33,883 nt of DNA. It comes from Pseudomonadota bacterium (GTDB lineage Bacteria; Pseudomonadota; Alphaproteobacteria; Acetobacterales; Acetobacteraceae). A program made the position numbers and the translations under genes. Location: assembly GCA_018240635.1 (NCBI GenBank), contig JAFEFJ010000011.1:1-33883 (forward strand), read 5' to 3'. A model generated the notes under the pieces. It had not been told where the DNA came from. It saw only the letters and a program-made list of their open reading frames with translations, and did no database searches. Positions 32,600 through 33,883 of the stretch are shown here, piece by piece. Each line of letters opens with the position of its first letter. Positions within the stretch are counted from its first letter, which is position 1.

Positions 32600-33877
32600 A
32601 TGAAACAGGTACCCTACTGGCTGGACACGGCGGATGCCTTCGCGGGTGGCGCGAAGGGGCCGGTGGAGGGCAACGTCGATGTCGCGGTGATCGGCGCTGG
32701 CTTCACCGGGCTTTCGGCGGCGCTCGCGCTGGGCCAGCGCGGCGCGCGCGTGGTGGTGCTGGATGCCGGCAAAGTCGGCGGCGGCGCATCCGGGCGCAAC
32801 GGCGGGCATGTCAACAACGGTACCGCCGTCGATGTCGGCGGCCTTGCCGCGCGCTTCGGCGCCGAGTACGCGAAGAGCCTCTATCTCGCCTACGACGCCG
32901 CGGTGGACACGGTGGAGCGTATCGTGCGGGAGCAGCAGATTTCCTGCGACTTCCACCGCGCGGGCAAGATCAAGCTCGCCGCCAAGCCCGAGCATTTCGA
33001 GAAGATCGCCAAGGGCTTCGATTTCCTGCACCGCACGATCGACGACGAGACTGAGTTGGTGCCGCGCGAGCGCATCCGCGACGAGATCGGCTCGGACGCC
33101 TTTCACGGCGGCCTCGTCTACCGCAAGAGCGCGCAGATGCACATGGGCCGCTTCGTCCTCGGCCTTGCGGACGCCGCGATGCGGCACGGTGCGCGCATCC
33201 ACGAGGATGCGCCCGTCACCGGCCTGAGCCGCGCGCCCGGCGGCGCGCATCTGGTGAAGACGGCGCGCGGCACGCTGACGGCGAAGCAGGTGTTCGCAGC
33301 GACGGGGGCGAGCCAGAAGGGCCCGTTCTTTCATTTCCGCCGCCGCATCGTGCCCGTCGGTAGCTTCATCATCGCGACAGAGCCGCTGACGGCGGCGCAG
33401 ATCGCCTCCATCATGCCGACGCGGCGCACCGCGACGACGACCAAGAACATCGGCAACTATTTCCGCATCGCACCCGACAACCGGCTGATCTGGGGCGGCC
33501 GCGCACGCTTCGCGCTGTCGAGCCCGACCTCGGACCTCAAGAGCGGGCGCATCCTGGAAGCCTCGCTGCGGCAGACTTTTCCGCAGCTCGGCAACGTGCG
33601 GATCGACTATTGCTGGGGCGGCATCGTGGACATGACCGCCGACCGGCTGCCGCGCGCGGGCGAGCACGAGGGCCTGTTCTACGCGATGGGCTTCAGCGGC
33701 CACGGCGCGCAGATGTCCGTGCATATGGGTCAGCAGATGGCCGCGGTGATGGCCGGCGACGCCGCTGCGAACCCGCTGCGCGGCCTGCCCTGGCCCGCCA
33801 TCCCCGGCCATTTCGGCCCGCCCTGGTTCATGCCCTTCGTCGGCGCGTACTACCGGCTGCAGGATTGGTTGCATTAG
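32600..33877 (+). CDS. FAD-dependent oxidoreductase (DAO family, gamma-glutamylputrescine-oxidase-like)
   Basis: This 425-residue flavoenzyme has the dinucleotide motif VAVIGAGFTGLSAALAL at 28-44 and the GGGASGRNGGHVNNG block at 60-74, which is typical of the PuuB branch, and IVDMTADRLPRAGEHEGLFY near the C-terminus. It oxidises an amine or amino group to the imine. ATG 32600 is chosen; TTG 32594 is the alternative. With the PuuR-like regulator and amino-acid transporter it suggests polyamine or amino-acid breakdown, but the puu glutamine-synthetase-like and hydrolase genes are not in the window. Confidence 0.88.
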   Translation: MKQVPYWLDTADAFAGGAKGPVEGNVDVAVIGAGFTGLSAALALGQRGARVVVLDAGKVGGGASGRNGGHVNNGTAVDVGGLAARFGAEYAKSLYLAYDAAVDTVERIVREQQISCDFHRAGKIKLAAKPEHFEKIAKGFDFLHRTIDDETELVPRERIRDEIGSDAFHGGLVYRKSAQMHMGRFVLGLADAAMRHGARIHEDAPVTGLSRAPGGAHLVKTARGTLTAKQVFAATGASQKGPFFHFRRRIVPVGSFIIATEPLTAAQIASIMPTRRTATTTKNIGNYFRIAPDNRLIWGGRARFALSSPTSDLKSGRILEASLRQTFPQLGNVRIDYCWGGIVDMTADRLPRAGEHEGLFYAMGFSGHGAQMSVHMGQQMAAVMAGDAAANPLRGLPWPAIPGHFGPPWFMPFVGAYYRLQDWLH

Positions 33878-33883
33878 AGCGGT

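Noticed and set aside
1-33883. CRISPR array or toxin-antitoxin/defence system
   Set aside because: No regularly spaced repeats and no defence family motifs seen.

Overview
The window is GC-rich and densely coded. Its gene content (a UrtABCDE/Liv-type amide transporter with AmiC/AmiR, a polar amino-acid ABC transporter, several acyl-CoA enzymes and Tat-type signal peptides) fits a soil or host-associated alphaproteobacterium, perhaps Rhodospirillales or Acetobacterales. That placement comes from sequence style and gene families only; no marker gene is present.

Layout. (1) 1-5498 is a scarred region. It holds a 3'-truncated SPFH/HflK-like membrane protein, a tonB remnant whose frame switches at homopolymer runs, the C-terminal remnant of a large serine recombinase, a decayed 1.2-kb IS3-family element with recognisable ends, and about 640 bp with no recognisable gene. 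(2) 5499-17072 is one long plus-strand amide-utilisation block. It starts with a very good sigma-54 promoter match and runs amiC, amiR, a leader with hairpins, acetamidase/formamidase, an amidase-signature enzyme, a five-gene Liv/Urt-type ABC transporter, a second amidase and an SDR dehydrogenase. (3) 17628-23681 is a compact cluster: fatty-acyl-AMP ligase, desaturase, desaturase, acyl carrier protein, fatty-acyl-AMP ligase. The first four are in the order known from terminal-alkyne and polyyne pathways. (4) 23716-26532 on the minus strand is an acyl-CoA dehydrogenase / CaiB-type CoA-transferase / MaoC hydratase operon, divergent from a prpF-type isomerase. (5) 27876-33877 is a divergon: a polar amino-acid ABC transporter on the minus strand faces a PuuR-like XRE-cupin regulator, a HAD hydrolase and a PuuB-like FAD amine oxidase on the plus strand.

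How the genes work together. Block 2 reads as a self-contained nitrogen-scavenging unit: sigma-54 transcription, amide sensing by cytosolic AmiC, antitermination by AmiR, uptake by the ABC system, and hydrolysis by three amidases of two unrelated families. Block 3 would activate fatty acids as acyl-AMP, load them on the dedicated ACP and desaturate the ACP-bound chain. No PKS, NRPS, thioesterase or transferase that would use the product is visible, so the product is unknown. Blocks 4 and 5 look like separate catabolic units for a small carboxylic acid and for an amine or amino acid.

The best candidate for an undescribed system is block 3. The sigma-54 plus ANTAR double control of block 2 comes second.
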